Assembly: GCF_036046055.1 (NCBI RefSeq)
Contig: NZ_CP107939.1
Coordinates: 2,852,001 to 2,916,000, forward strand
From: Nocardia sp. NBC_00403
Lineage (GTDB): Bacteria > Actinomycetota > Actinomycetes > Mycobacteriales > Mycobacteriaceae
DNA: 64,000 bases
Reading direction: 5' to 3'
Part shown: positions 37,361 to 46,866 of the stretch, in pieces
Numbering within the stretch: the first letter of the stretch is position 1
Layout: each line of letters starts with the position of its first letter
The notes under the pieces: model-generated
What the model was told of the DNA's origin: nothing
Seen by the model: the letters and a program-made list of their open reading frames with translations, nothing else
Databases searched by the model: none
Position numbers and translations under genes: made by a program

Positions 37361-38419
37361 ATGGTGGATCTCATCAACCTGGTGCAGACCCTGACCACGC
37401 CGCACCCCCTCGATCGGTACTTGGAACTCATTCGCCCGACGCTGACAACGCGGGTGATGCGGGCCGAGATCATCCACGTGCGCCGCTCGGTGCTGGGGTC
37501 GGTGACGCTGACCCTGCGCCCGACCAGACAGTGGACCGGTCACGCACCCGGGCAGTACGTCCAGATCGGCGTGGTGATCGACGGCGTCAGGCACACCCGC
37601 TGCTACTCGCCGGTGAATGTGGCCTCGCGCCGTGACCGGCACATCCAGCTCACCGTCAAGGCGCACCCGGACGGCCTGGTTTCGCAGTACCTCTACCACC
37701 GGGCGCTGCCGGGAATGGTGGTCGACCTCACGCCCGCCGCGGGCGTATTCCAGCTGCCCGAGCCGCGCCCGGAGCGGATATTGCTGATCAGCGGCGGCAG
37801 CGGTATCACGCCGGTGCTCTCGATGCTGCGCACCCTCGCCGACGAGGGTTATCCCGGTGAGGTGGCATTCCTGCACTACGCGAAATCGCCCGAGGTACAG
37901 CCGCATCGCCCGGAACTGGCGGAGATCGAGCGGGCGCACCAGAACTTCCGCATCGAATCGCGTTATACCAGTTACGGTTCGGGCTACTTCGATTACGACG
38001 AGCTGGAGCGGGTCGCGCCGTGGTTCGCCGACGCGCAGACCTTTGTGTGCGGCCCGCCCGGACTGATGGACGCGGTGCGCAAGATCTTCGAGGCGGAGCA
38101 GCTGGCCGACCGGCTGCACGCCGAGGAGTTCACCCTGTCGGCCGCCCCCGTGGCGGTGGGCGAGGCTTTCGGCACGGTGCGCTTCGCGGCGAGCGGGGCC
38201 AGCGCGCAGAACAACGGCGCGGTGCTACTCGAGCAGGCCGAAGCGGCCGGTCTGACACCGGAATACGGCTGTCGGATGGGTATCTGCTTCTCCTGCACCG
38301 CGGTTCGGCGCACCGGGTGCACGCGCAACGTGCGCACCGGCGACACCGACAGCGACCCCGATCAGCCCATCCAGCTGTGCATCAGCGCGCCCGTCGGCGA
38401 CGTCGAGATCGACATCTGA
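37361..38419 (+). CDS. Ferredoxin reductase-like electron donor of the desaturase (Rv3230c type)
   Basis: The 352-residue protein has an FAD/NADPH reductase module (RCYSPVNVASRRD, LLISGGSGITPVLSMLR, TFVCGPPGLMDAV) fused to a C-terminal plant-type 2Fe-2S ferredoxin (YGCRMGICFSCTAV...LC). ATG at 37361 follows GGAG. In M. tuberculosis, Rv3230c passes electrons to the DesA3 desaturase, and the same gene order is present here. Confidence 0.92.
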   Translation: MVDLINLVQTLTTPHPLDRYLELIRPTLTTRVMRAEIIHVRRSVLGSVTLTLRPTRQWTGHAPGQYVQIGVVIDGVRHTRCYSPVNVASRRDRHIQLTVKAHPDGLVSQYLYHRALPGMVVDLTPAAGVFQLPEPRPERILLISGGSGITPVLSMLRTLADEGYPGEVAFLHYAKSPEVQPHRPELAEIERAHQNFRIESRYTSYGSGYFDYDELERVAPWFADAQTFVCGPPGLMDAVRKIFEAEQLADRLHAEEFTLSAAPVAVGEAFGTVRFAASGASAQNNGAVLLEQAEAAGLTPEYGCRMGICFSCTAVRRTGCTRNVRTGDTDSDPDQPIQLCISAPVGDVEIDI

Positions 38420-38452
38420 GCAATTGATTTTCACTACAAGGGGAGTTGAGCA

Positions 38453-39601
38453 ATGACTATTTTGACCGAAACGAAAGACGGCCCGCTGGTACTGACTCCG
38501 GACCAGGTCGAGGAGCTCGGCAGGCAGCTCGACGAGCTGCGCGCCAAGGTCGTTGCCGACCTCGGCGATCGCGACCGCGAGTACATCTACTCGATCATCA
38601 AGGCGCAGCGCGGTTTCGAGGTCGCGGGCCGTGGCCTGATGTATCTCGGCTTCCTGCCGCCGTTCTGGCTGGCCGCGGTCGCCGCGCTGAGCGTGTCGAA
38701 GATCCTGGACAATATGGAGATCGGCCACAACGTCATGCACGGCCAGTACGACTGGATGCGTGAGCCGGATCTGAACTCCCGCGAGTTCGAGTGGGACAAC
38801 GTCTGCCCCGGCGATCAGTGGCGGCACTCGCACAACTACATGCACCACACCTACACCAACATTCACAATAAGGACCGCGACATCGGCTACGGCATCCTGC
38901 GCGTGGACGAGGGACAGCAGTGGAATCCCTTGCGACTGGGCAATCCGCTGTACGCCTTCGGCCTGATGGTCCTTTTCGAGTGGGGCGTGATGGGCCACGA
39001 CCTCGAGATCGAGAACATCGTGCGCGGCAAGCGGAAGTGGGCCGATGTCAAAAAGCTGTTGAGCGGCCAGTGGCGCAAAGCGAGCAGGCAGGTGCTCAAG
39101 GACTACGTGGTCTTCCCGGCACTGTCGGGTCCGCTGTTCCTCAGCACGCTTGCCGGGAACGTCACCGCGAATCTGGTTCGCAACGTCTGGTCCTTCTCCA
39201 TCATCTTCTGTGGCCACTTCCCGACCGGCGTACAAACGTTCACCGAGGAGGAGACGGAGTTCGAGACGCGCGGTGAGTGGTACGTCCGGCAGATGCTCGG
39301 CTCGGCCAACATCACCGGCGGTCGGCTGTTCCACATCATGTCCGGCAATCTGTCGCATCAGATCGAACACCATCTCTTCCCGGACCTGCCCGCGAACCGG
39401 TATCCGGAGCTGGCTCCGGAGGTGCGGGCGCTGTGTGAGAAGTACGGCCTTCCGTATAACACCGGCTCGTTCAGTAAGCAGATCGGATCGGTGTGGGGAA
39501 AACTTTTCAAGCTCGCACTGCCGCCGTTCTTGGTCCGGAAGGAGAGCGCGCCCGGTGTTATCGTGATGCGTCAACAGCAGCCAACTGAAGTGGGCGTGTG
39601 A
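38453..39601 (+). CDS. desA3: Membrane acyl-CoA delta-9 desaturase, DesA3 type
   Basis: This 382-residue diiron membrane enzyme introduces the double bond that yields oleoyl-type chains. The three histidine boxes are intact: GHNVMHGQ, HSHNYMHHT and HQIEHHLFP. Hydrophobic pairs lie around FLPPFWLAAVAAL and LFLSTLAGNVTANL. ATG at 38453 follows AAGGGGAG, 33 bases after the reductase gene. The small gene that follows starts on the very next base after its stop. Confidence 0.95.
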   Translation: MTILTETKDGPLVLTPDQVEELGRQLDELRAKVVADLGDRDREYIYSIIKAQRGFEVAGRGLMYLGFLPPFWLAAVAALSVSKILDNMEIGHNVMHGQYDWMREPDLNSREFEWDNVCPGDQWRHSHNYMHHTYTNIHNKDRDIGYGILRVDEGQQWNPLRLGNPLYAFGLMVLFEWGVMGHDLEIENIVRGKRKWADVKKLLSGQWRKASRQVLKDYVVFPALSGPLFLSTLAGNVTANLVRNVWSFSIIFCGHFPTGVQTFTEEETEFETRGEWYVRQMLGSANITGGRLFHIMSGNLSHQIEHHLFPDLPANRYPELAPEVRALCEKYGLPYNTGSFSKQIGSVWGKLFKLALPPFLVRKESAPGVIVMRQQQPTEVGV

Positions 39602-39922
39602 ATGATCGGGAAATTCGAAAGCAACAAGGATTTGATCCAGGAATTAACGACTTCCGGTGCACGGCATGTCGGTAATATTGCGTCGATCATCACCGGCACA
39701 GTGCAGGAAGTCACTCGGGAGATCGGTGAGTTCATCACCGATGCCATCGAGATGAACGAAGCCGCGGCGGCGGCGCGGCGCGATGCCGAGTCGCCGCACA
39801 AGGACGAGTTCGCCGAAGATCTGCTCGATGAAGGCCCCGGCGTTTCCTACGATGCGGATGTGAAGCCCGCCGCGTTCGTCGAGGCCGAGGTGGTCGAGCC
39901 GGGGGCCGAAGACCTCCGGTGA
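39602..39922 (+). CDS. Small protein of the desaturase operon
   Basis: The 106-residue protein begins directly after the desA3 stop codon (TGAATG), so it is coupled to the desaturase. The first half is an amphipathic helix region (HVGNIASIITGTVQEVTREI), the second an acidic, probably disordered tail rich in Asp/Glu/Ala. No family is known to me. Co-translation suggests a stabilising or regulatory partner of the desaturase complex. Confidence 0.65.
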   Translation: MIGKFESNKDLIQELTTSGARHVGNIASIITGTVQEVTREIGEFITDAIEMNEAAAAARRDAESPHKDEFAEDLLDEGPGVSYDADVKPAAFVEAEVVEPGAEDLR

Positions 39923-40456
39923 TCACCACACCGGCAGTCGGCGCCGGTGTTCGTTCACTTCGGTGATCAGATCCCTGTAGCCGTCGGCAAGCTCGGCCAA
40001 CCGGCACCACTGCAGGTGGGCTTCCCCGTCCACTTGCAGTGGGTGTGGGTCGACGGATGCTGTGATTCCTAAAGCCTGTTGTGCCGCAATCCATTTCGCG
40101 GCCATTCGATCGACGACAGCGCCGAGGGTCTCGGTGTGCAATGAGGCGCCGGTGCGGTGCTGGACATTGTCCGCCACCCAATGGTCGATGCGGCCGACCA
40201 GTTCCGCGCGGTGCCCGTCGATGTCCTCGATCAGCTGTGTACACGCCGCGACGCGTCCGCTGGATGCACCGGGGGCGTGCGCCGCTTGCTGGGCGCGGTG
40301 CCTGCGTTCATGGCATTCGACCAGTTCGCGCGCCGCAGCCAGGACCCGGTGTTGTCGGCGATTCGAGTTGTCGGGCTCGCGGAATGCGCGCAGTAGCGCT
40401 GACGGTGGTGGCAGCTCTCCGGTTCCGGTACGGCTTGCTACGTATTCGGTAGGCAT
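39923..40456 (-). CDS. DUF4254-family protein
   Basis: The 177-residue helical protein has the DUF4254 pattern: GHRAELVGRIDHWVADNVQH, then GAVVDRMAAKWIAAQQAL and the ending WCRLAELADGYRDLITEV. ATG at 40456 follows a GGGGTAT stretch. Its stop codon abuts that of the converging desaturase operon, leaving no space for a terminator. The biochemical role of the family is unknown. Confidence 0.75.
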   Translation of the reverse strand: MPTEYVASRTGTGELPPPSALLRAFREPDNSNRRQHRVLAAARELVECHERRHRAQQAAHAPGASSGRVAACTQLIEDIDGHRAELVGRIDHWVADNVQHRTGASLHTETLGAVVDRMAAKWIAAQQALGITASVDPHPLQVDGEAHLQWCRLAELADGYRDLITEVNEHRRRLPVW

Positions 40457-40845
40457 GATGCATACCCCTGCGGTAACGATTGCGATATCTGGATACGCCA
40501 GGGCCGAGGGGGATTTCGGGGAGGGGCACCCCTCGGCTCCGGCGCAGACCCGCGCTCGGAGCGCCACCCCCACAGTCCACCAGCACGGCAAAGAAACCGG
40601 GAAATCCGCGACGTTGCGATGAGGAAGACGGCCCGAGAAATCGGGACTCTTTCAGGAAAGCTCGATAGTCGGATCTGCGCAACCGTATGGTGTAAAAAGA
40701 GAGAACCTGCCTGGAAATTGTTATGGTCCGTTACGGATCGGTCACATAAAGGTGGCATCGATGTCGTGGCGAAATCCGTGAGCGCATGGGCAGCAACCTG
40801 TTCCGGCGCGGGAGCTGCGCAGCGCCCTTCCATCGGCTAGCCTCG
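40457..40845. other. Intergenic region with no supported gene
   Basis: These 389 bases lie between divergent genes. The middle is AT-richer (about 40660-40770) and may contain promoters. A TAGCCT box at 40838-40843 fits a leaderless start for the next gene. No RNA gene or reading frame is convincing. Confidence 0.45.
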
Positions 40846-41172
40846 ATGTTCGTGCCTGCCTACGTGTCCTCGCCCGAGTTGACATTCGGCTTCATGTTCG
40901 CCCTGGAAGACCCCGAGCGAATTGCGGAGGTCGTGCGCAACCTCATCGTCCGCAAGACTGTGTCGGTGTTTCGACTCGCGCGACTGTCCGACGACGACGG
41001 CCCGCCCGAACGATATGTCGTGAACTGGGCTGTCATCCCACAGATTTCGATCACCACCAGCGCTCCCGAACCGGACGAGATGGCGGCCAACCGCACCATG
41101 CTGGTGAACGCCTTCCTCAGCGAGGACGGTGAAGTGAGCCTGTATTCGGCGACCGGTCAAGCGCCGAGCTGA
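40846..41172 (+). CDS. Hypothetical protein
   Basis: The protein has about 108 residues from ATG at 40846, or two fewer from GTG at 40852, which sits eight bases after a TAGCCT box and would suit leaderless translation. It looks like a soluble alpha/beta domain (MFALEDPERIAEVVRNLIV, SVFRLARLSDDD, NWAVIPQISITTS). The family is not recognised. Confidence 0.55.
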   Translation: MFVPAYVSSPELTFGFMFALEDPERIAEVVRNLIVRKTVSVFRLARLSDDDGPPERYVVNWAVIPQISITTSAPEPDEMAANRTMLVNAFLSEDGEVSLYSATGQAPS

Positions 41173-41324
41173 CCCGCGTCGACCTGGATGTCTGAAACAT
41201 CTTCCCTTCAAAGGTCGCTCTCAGCAAATGATCAGTGATCTATCAGAGCGGCTCGGCAAGGTGGCTGTCGCCGGGAACCCCAGAAGGGCGCCCGGCGATG
41301 TGAACCCAACAAGGAGGTTGTTTC

Positions 41325-41441
41325 ATGATTCCGGTCATCATCGACACTGGTAGTGCCGCCCTGTCCGGCCTGTTCAACACGGCTAGTGCCGCTTTTGAGG
41401 GCATTTTCAACACTTTGTTTACGGGTTCCTTCGGCGGATAA
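41325..41441 (+). CDS. 38-residue hydrophobic peptide with an 11-residue repeat
   Basis: An ideal ribosome site (AAGGAGGT, six bases before ATG) and a strong terminator frame this short gene. The peptide contains a near-exact 11-residue repeat, SAALSGLFNTA then SAAFEGIFNTL, after the start MIPVIIDTG, and ends in FTGSFGG. The repeat gives an amphipathic helix with Leu/Phe/Ile on one face. There is no signal peptide. The size and style recall leaderless cell-wall channel peptides (PorA/PorH) of Corynebacterium or phenol-soluble modulins, but no homology is shown. Confidence 0.75.
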   Translation: MIPVIIDTGSAALSGLFNTASAAFEGIFNTLFTGSFGG

Positions 41442-41461
41442 AGTTTTCCGCGAAAGTTGCC

Positions 41462-41498
41462 ATCCCGCCCCGGGCATGTTGTGTGTCCGGGGCGGGAT
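41462..41498 (+). terminator. Intrinsic terminator after the short peptide gene
   Basis: A perfect 12-bp stem ATCCCGCCCCGG with a 13-nt loop is followed by TTTCGTTT. It probably also ends the converging MFS transcript, whose stop lies at 41507. Confidence 0.9.
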
Positions 41499-41506
41499 TT
41501 CGTTTG

Positions 41507-42760
41507 CTACATAGATGCTCGACCGGTGGGTAGCGGCGCGTCCAGCCGTCCGGACTGTGCGAGCGCATACAGCCCGCTCGCCGCGGCCGCGCCGATCGCG
41601 ATCAGCCCGGCCCACGCAAGCGAACTCATGCCTGCGCCGCGCGCCGCGTCCAGGATCGTCCCGGTGCCGAGATTGCCGAGCAGAATGCCGATACCGACGA
41701 TGGTGTTGTAGCCGCCGTAGTGGGTGGCGACCAGGCGACCACCGCACAGCGCGACCACCGTGTCCATCTCGAACGGGAACACCGCTGCCGCACCCACACC
41801 CAGCACCGCGGCAGTGACCAGCAGTGCGCCGACGGCAGTCCAGGTTCCGAGTCCGTCGCCCGGCACCAGCAACAGCGGGACGAAAGCGGCCGCCAGCACC
41901 GCCACGCCGAAGACCAGGCTGTGTGGACGACCCCACCGCCGGGTGAACCAGCGGGTAATACGCAGCTGGCCGGCGATCGCGATCACTCCGGACACCACAA
42001 ACACCGCCGTCATCACCACGGACGCCGAATCCGCACCGACGATGCGGGCGGCCTGCATCGGCAGGGCGAGATAGACCTGGAACGACAGCACATAGCAGCC
42101 GATCATCGCCAGCGCGAAGAGCAGGAACGGACGATTGGCCAGCACCACCCGCCAGTCGTCGAGCACCGACGCGGTTTTGGGTTCGGCCCGATGCTGCGGC
42201 AACGCGCGCAGCTGGGCAAGGGTGAGCAACCCGAAAACCACGGCCGCGCCCGTCGCGGTCGCCCGGAAATCGAAGGCCATCAACGCCAGGCCGACGATCG
42301 GGCCGAACAGAATGCCTGCCTGATAGAAAATGTTGAATACCGCGAACGCCTCGACCCTGCGCTCGGCCGAATCCACCGCGAGGTAGGCCCGTACTGCGGG
42401 GTTGAACAGTGCGCCCGCGAAACCGGTTGCCGCCGAGGCGATCAGCAGCGCGGGCAGCGAATCGGCGACGGCGAGCACCGCGAAACCACCGGTGCGCAGC
42501 AGACACCCGGCCACGATGAGCGGCTTGTAGCCGAGCCGGTCGGCCAAGGTGCCGCCCACCAGGAACATGCCCTGCTGGGAGAAGTTCCTGATGCCGAGCA
42601 CCAGTCCGATTGCCCAGGCGGCCAGGCCGAGCGGACCGGCCATATATCCGGCGAGATATGGCATCAGCATGTAGAAGCCGGTGTTGATGGCGAACTGGTT
42701 GATCATCAGCATCCGGCTCGGCCGGTTGAAGGATCTGTAGGTGGCGTAAACGTTGGTCAC
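41507..42760 (-). CDS. Major facilitator exporter
   Basis: The 417-residue MFS protein has 12 spans. The usual loop-2 motif is recognisable in [16 protein letters not shown], followed by [18 protein letters not shown]. It resembles the drug or amino-acid efflux group (MdtH/YdhP style). GTG at 42760 overlaps the stop of the PLP enzyme as GTGA, so export of that enzyme's product is a reasonable inference. Confidence 0.88.
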   Translation of the reverse strand: MTNVYATYRSFNRPSRMLMINQFAINTGFYMLMPYLAGYMAGPLGLAAWAIGLVLGIRNFSQQGMFLVGGTLADRLGYKPLIVAGCLLRTGGFAVLAVADSLPALLIASAATGFAGALFNPAVRAYLAVDSAERRVEAFAVFNIFYQAGILFGPIVGLALMAFDFRATATGAAVVFGLLTLAQLRALPQHRAEPKTASVLDDWRVVLANRPFLLFALAMIGCYVLSFQVYLALPMQAARIVGADSASVVMTAVFVVSGVIAIAGQLRITRWFTRRWGRPHSLVFGVAVLAAAFVPLLLVPGDGLGTWTAVGALLVTAAVLGVGAAAVFPFEMDTVVALCGGRLVATHYGGYNTIVGIGILLGNLGTGTILDAARGAGMSSLAWAGLIAIGAAAASGLYALAQSGRLDAPLPTGRASM

Positions 42761-44043
42761 CGGGTGACCTCCGGTGCTGCCTCGCCGGCCGGCGATGGTG
42801 CTGCCGCTGCGCTGTGCGACTGTGCGGCCGGATCGGCGCGTCTGCTCGGCTGCGGTGCCGTCGGATTGCCACGTCCTTCGCGATTGCGGGGATCGAGGAC
42901 AGTGGTGCACCGGGTCCACGAGTCGACAACGGCCGCCGCCGGATGGGCGATGGTCGCCGGTTCGCTCGGCGCGGCGATGCCGAGCAGCCCGTTCGCACGG
43001 CAGTACTCGTCGTTGTACACGGTGTCGAAGTAGCGCAGCGGACCATCCGGGAAGACCGCGGCGATGCGCACGTCCCGGTCGCTGGTGCGGGCCAGCCAGC
43101 CTGCGACGAGCGCGACAGCGCCCACGCTCCAGCCGCCGCTCGCGTGATGCGTCGCGGCCAGCGTGCGGCACGCCCACACGGCCTCCGCCGGTGCGACCCA
43201 ATGGATTTCGTCGAACGCCGGATAGTCGACATTGTCGGGATGAATACTGGAGCCGAGCCCGCGCATCAGCCGCTGACCCGCAGGCTGCCCGAATATGGTG
43301 GACGCGACGGTGTCGACGCCGATCAGCCGCAGGTGCGGGAAGTATCGGCGCAGCACCCGGGCGATGCCCGCGGAATGGCCGCCGGTGCCCACCGAGCACA
43401 CCAGCGCATCGACCCGGCCCAGCTGCGCGACCAATTCCATGGCAAGTGGCGCGTAGGCATCCCGGTTGTCGGGGTTGCGGTATTGGTCGGGGCACCAGGC
43501 CCGCGGGTCCTCGGCGAGTAGTGCGGCCACCCGGTCACGCCGTGCCTGTTGCCAGCCTCCGGTCGGATGCGGTTCGGTGACCATCTCCACTTCGGTGCCG
43601 TAGGCGGCCAGCATGTGCCGCATCAGCGGTTCGAGGCCGGGATCGGTGACGAGGCGGACCGGATGCCGGTACTCCATGCCTGCCAGCGCCAGGCCCAAAC
43701 CGAGTGTGCCGCTGGTGGATTCGATGATCGGTGCGCCCGGCGTCAGCTCACCGCGGGCGGTAGCGCGCGCCACCATGTGCAGGGCGGTGCGGTCCTTCAT
43801 GCCGCCGGGGTTGGCGCCCTCCAACTTGGCCCAGAACCCGTGGCCGTCCGGTGTGTGTGCCGAATCGGTTGCGGGAGAGAGTGGTTCAGTGATCCAGAGG
43901 ACGGGGGTATTGCCGACCATCGTGGCGGGGCGTTGGCAGCGATTCGCCGTCGTCAACAGGCTCGCCGGACTCGGCAGCGCGGCCGTGTCGGTCGGGAGAG
44001 CGGGCTCTAGCAGGTCGTGCGTGCGCACAGCCAGGTGCTGCAT
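42757..44043 (-). CDS. Cysteine synthase-like PLP enzyme (beta family)
   Basis: The protein has about 428 residues from ATG at 44043; the ribosome site is weak and other starts are possible. It contains the PLP lysine in [12 protein letters not shown], the substrate loop [15 protein letters not shown], the phosphate-binding GTGGHSAG and the late [11 protein letters not shown]. It resembles O-acetylserine or O-phosphoserine sulfhydrylase-like enzymes such as SbnA-type synthases. The C-terminal 60 residues are Ala/Pro/Ser-rich and likely disordered. With the coupled exporter, it may make a secreted amino acid derivative. Confidence 0.82.
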   Translation of the reverse strand: MQHLAVRTHDLLEPALPTDTAALPSPASLLTTANRCQRPATMVGNTPVLWITEPLSPATDSAHTPDGHGFWAKLEGANPGGMKDRTALHMVARATARGELTPGAPIIESTSGTLGLGLALAGMEYRHPVRLVTDPGLEPLMRHMLAAYGTEVEMVTEPHPTGGWQQARRDRVAALLAEDPRAWCPDQYRNPDNRDAYAPLAMELVAQLGRVDALVCSVGTGGHSAGIARVLRRYFPHLRLIGVDTVASTIFGQPAGQRLMRGLGSSIHPDNVDYPAFDEIHWVAPAEAVWACRTLAATHHASGGWSVGAVALVAGWLARTSDRDVRIAAVFPDGPLRYFDTVYNDEYCRANGLLGIAAPSEPATIAHPAAAVVDSWTRCTTVLDPRNREGRGNPTAPQPSRRADPAAQSHSAAAAPSPAGEAAPEVTR

Positions 44044-44153
44044 GGGAATCGTCGATTCTGTTCGGTCGCTGGTGGACAGCGAGCGGGGTGTGAGTGCGGG
44101 AAACGCACGAACACCGGCCGGGCCCCGGCAAGCTCCGGCCTGACGCTGGCCGA

Positions 44154-44570
44154 TCAGATTCTGGCGATGCCGATTCGAAGGAGGATGTCTCTGCCTCGAC
44201 AGGCAGGCAGCAGGGATGGCGGTGCGCGGAGCCCGCCGCCGAGGGCGGCGGGCAACGGCAGCGCGAATATCAGTGTTGCGGCGAGGACCAGCAGGCCGAG
44301 CATCGACGCCGCGCCGCGGGGCAGCGTGACGGCTATGACATCGTTGGAAAGATGCTGGTCCGGCGCGGCCGCGTGCTGATGACGATCGATCCGGAACTGG
44401 ACCGGCGCAGGTGAGGCCACCGACGGATCGACCGATTCGATATGCGCGTGATTCGTGCTCGTCTGCGGGAAGAGGTGACATTCCGGCAGCGCCAGCGTCA
44501 GCGCCCAGAGGGTGAACGCGAAAGCGATCACCACCCGGGTTCCCGGGAAACGCACCGCGCTGAACGTCAC
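44154..44570 (-). CDS. LpqS-like copper-associated membrane/lipoprotein
   Basis: The protein has about 138 residues from GTG at 44570. An N-terminal hydrophobic segment ([19 protein letters not shown]) is followed by a His-rich part ([24 protein letters not shown]), a second hydrophobic segment ([19 protein letters not shown]) and the tail [15 protein letters not shown]. The layout and tail recall LpqS of mycobacteria, a copper-induced protein ending in RTGQDLLTRFCLARR. The similarity is from memory and modest. Confidence 0.5.
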   Translation of the reverse strand: MTFSAVRFPGTRVVIAFAFTLWALTLALPECHLFPQTSTNHAHIESVDPSVASPAPVQFRIDRHQHAAAPDQHLSNDVIAVTLPRGAASMLGLLVLAATLIFALPLPAALGGGLRAPPSLLPACRGRDILLRIGIARI

Positions 44571-44623
44571 GTTTCCCGATAGTACAAGCCGCGCCGCGGA
44601 TGTCACGGGCTGATGTGTCGGTC

Positions 44624-44917
44624 TCAGCGGGTCGGGCGCACCGCGCAGGCGATTCCGTCCTCCGCGCCGTCGAGCTTGTCCAGCGTGATCGAGTAGCCCT
44701 TGTCGGTACGCCGCAGCGGCGGCTTGCCGATGGCCCACGCTTCGGTGCAGTCCTTGAACGGACGCTGTGGGGTGCTGGTGACGGTCGAGGTCGCGGCCGG
44801 TCGGGACGAGGTCGAGCTGCGGCGCTTCTTGCTCTTGCCGCAGCCGCTCATCGACAACACCAGCACGGCAACGAGCAACGCGCCGATTACGAGCACGAAA
44901 GGACGAGACTTACGCAT
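44624..44917 (-). CDS. Excalibur-domain lipoprotein
   Basis: The 97-residue protein has a lipoprotein signal ([19 protein letters not shown], lipidated Cys), a Ser/Thr linker and a C-terminal excalibur calcium-binding motif: [11 protein letters not shown] followed by [13 protein letters not shown]. It is probably anchored outside the membrane. ATG at 44917; the upstream GGGGGTAATCC is a modest ribosome site. Confidence 0.85.
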   Translation of the reverse strand: MRKSRPFVLVIGALLVAVLVLSMSGCGKSKKRRSSTSSRPAATSTVTSTPQRPFKDCTEAWAIGKPPLRRTDKGYSITLDKLDGAEDGIACAVRPTR

Positions 44918-45155
44918 TGGATTACCCCCGTGGTAATACGATTGGACAAACGCCGCCCAGTGTTTCGCGCCGTGGCGTCGTGGTGCAACGTGGCGTTGCC
45001 ACGGGCGGGGACGGTGGGGTATGTGCACCCGGGTGGGGATTCGTTGGCGTGTCGGTATCCGAACGTAGCTTCGGAGCCTCTCCGGTACGGGACAATCAGG
45101 ACATTCCGCAACCCGATGCGTTGCGTGTGTCGAAGCACCCGAAGGAGCGTCGATC

Positions 45156-45839
45156 ATGGAACCCGAAAATCCTGTCGATCTGGGTAAGTCCGTCGAACCG
45201 GTACGTATCAGAGGAGATCTCGACCCAGCGCTGTCGCGCTGGATGTGGTTGGTCAAATGGATCCTGGCCATCCCGCATTACATCGTGCTGTTTTTCCTGC
45301 ATATCGCATGGGCCGTTGTCACCGTTATCGCCTTCTTCGCGATCCTGTTCACCGGCAAGTATCCCCGTGGGCTGTTCGACTTCGGTGTCGGCGTGCTCCG
45401 CTGGAGCTGGCGGGTGGGGTTCTACGCTTGGTCACCGCTGGGCACCGACAAATATCCGCCGTTCAGCCTCCAGCCGAGCGCGGACTACGCGGCCGATATC
45501 GAGGTGGATTATCCGGAGCGACTGCATCGCGGTCTCGTTCTGGTGAAATGGTGGTTGCTTGCCATCCCGCACTTCCTGGTGGTCTCGGCATTCGTCGGTG
45601 GCGGATACCTGGCCTTCGGTGACGACTATGGCGTCTCCTGGGTCCCCCTGCTGCCGATTATCACGCTGATCGCGGTGGTGGCGCTGCTGTTCACCGCGGT
45701 CTATCCGAAGGGTCTGTTCGATTTCGCGATGGGAGTCAACAGGTGGGTGCTGCGGGTACAGGTGTACACCTCGCTGCTGCGTGACGAATATCCGCCTTTC
45801 CGGCTCGACCAAGGTGCGCGGGAGCCCGAAAACAACTGA
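45156..45839 (+). CDS. DUF4389 membrane protein
   Basis: The 227-residue protein has two repeated DUF4389 units, each with two membrane spans. The motifs WLVKWILAIPHYIVLFFLHI and FTGKYPRGLFDFGVGVLRW in the first half reappear as VKWWLLAIPHFLVV and FTAVYPKGLFDFAMGVNRW in the second. Both halves end in YPPF. ATG at 45156 follows GAAGGAG. The function is unknown. Confidence 0.9.
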   Translation: MEPENPVDLGKSVEPVRIRGDLDPALSRWMWLVKWILAIPHYIVLFFLHIAWAVVTVIAFFAILFTGKYPRGLFDFGVGVLRWSWRVGFYAWSPLGTDKYPPFSLQPSADYAADIEVDYPERLHRGLVLVKWWLLAIPHFLVVSAFVGGGYLAFGDDYGVSWVPLLPIITLIAVVALLFTAVYPKGLFDFAMGVNRWVLRVQVYTSLLRDEYPPFRLDQGAREPENN

Positions 45840-45871
45840 ACAGCACGGCAATAGAGCCGGGCATCGAGCGA

Positions 45872-46864
45872 CTACCAGGTGGCGGATTCGTAGATCCGCC
45901 GGACCACGTCCTCGATGTCCGGCTCTTCGATGGAGAGGTCACGTACCACGGCACGATCCGACACCTCCGCGAGAAGTTGTGCAGCCGTGGTTCTTTCGGC
46001 ATCGAAGGCCAACCGTTGGCGAATCCCGTCGCCTTCGCTGGTCAGGAGCTCGGCGCCGGGCAGATTATCGAGATCACCGGTCGGCTCGGCCAGGTCGACG
46101 GCGAGCACGCGTCGGGCGCCGACCCGGACCGCCAGTCCGTTCACCGATCCGTCGTAGACCAGGCTGCCGCGATCGACGACGAGAACCCGATCGCATAGTC
46201 GCTCGATATCGCCCATGTCGTGGGTGGTGAGCAGCAGTGTAGTGCCGCGGTCGGCCCGCTCGGCGCGGAGGAACTCGCGTAGCCGTTGCTTGGAGAGCAC
46301 ATCGAGTCCGATGGTCGGCTCGTCGAGGATCACCAGCTCGGGTGAGTGCAGCAGCGCCGCAGCGACCTCGGCCCGCATCCGCTGGCCGAGCGACAGCTGT
46401 CGCACCGGAGTGTCGAGCGTTTCGGCCATCTCGAGCTGTTCGACCAGTTCGTGCGTGCGTTTGTGCGCGACGTCGGGCTCCAGCCGGTGAATGGCGGCCA
46501 GGATCGAAAACGATTCGCGCAGTGGCAGATCCCACCAGAGCTGCGAACGCTGCCCGAACACCACCCCGATACGGGCGGCCAGATCGCGCCGCTGCCGGAC
46601 GGGTTCCAGACCGCAGGTGCGTACGGTGCCCGCGGTGGGGACCAGGATGCCGGTCAGCATCTTGATGGTGGTCGATTTGCCCGCCCCGTTCGCCCCGATA
46701 TAGCCGACCGCGGCGCCGCGGTCGATACGGAAGGTCATCCTGTCGACGGCAGTGAGTATTTCGCGGCGTCTTCGCCAGCGGTGCCCATTTTTGCGATACA
46801 GGATGAATTCGCGTGTCAGGCCTCTGATATCGATGATTGCTTCCGGTAATTCACTGTCCGCCAT
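45872..46864 (-). CDS. ABC transporter ATP-binding protein
   Basis: The 330-residue ATPase has Walker A GANGAGKSTT, the Q loop near VVFGQRSQLWW, signature QLSLGQRMRAE, Walker B LVILDEPTIGLD and H loop LLTTHD. The QRSQLWWDLP segment is typical of the daunorubicin-type/DUF990 exporters. It is third in a leftward operon, two bases after the second permease gene. Confidence 0.95.
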   Translation of the reverse strand: MADSELPEAIIDIRGLTREFILYRKNGHRWRRRREILTAVDRMTFRIDRGAAVGYIGANGAGKSTTIKMLTGILVPTAGTVRTCGLEPVRQRRDLAARIGVVFGQRSQLWWDLPLRESFSILAAIHRLEPDVAHKRTHELVEQLEMAETLDTPVRQLSLGQRMRAEVAAALLHSPELVILDEPTIGLDVLSKQRLREFLRAERADRGTTLLLTTHDMGDIERLCDRVLVVDRGSLVYDGSVNGLAVRVGARRVLAVDLAEPTGDLDNLPGAELLTSEGDGIRQRLAFDAERTTAAQLLAEVSDRAVVRDLSIEEPDIEDVVRRIYESATW

Positions 46865-46866
46865 GC

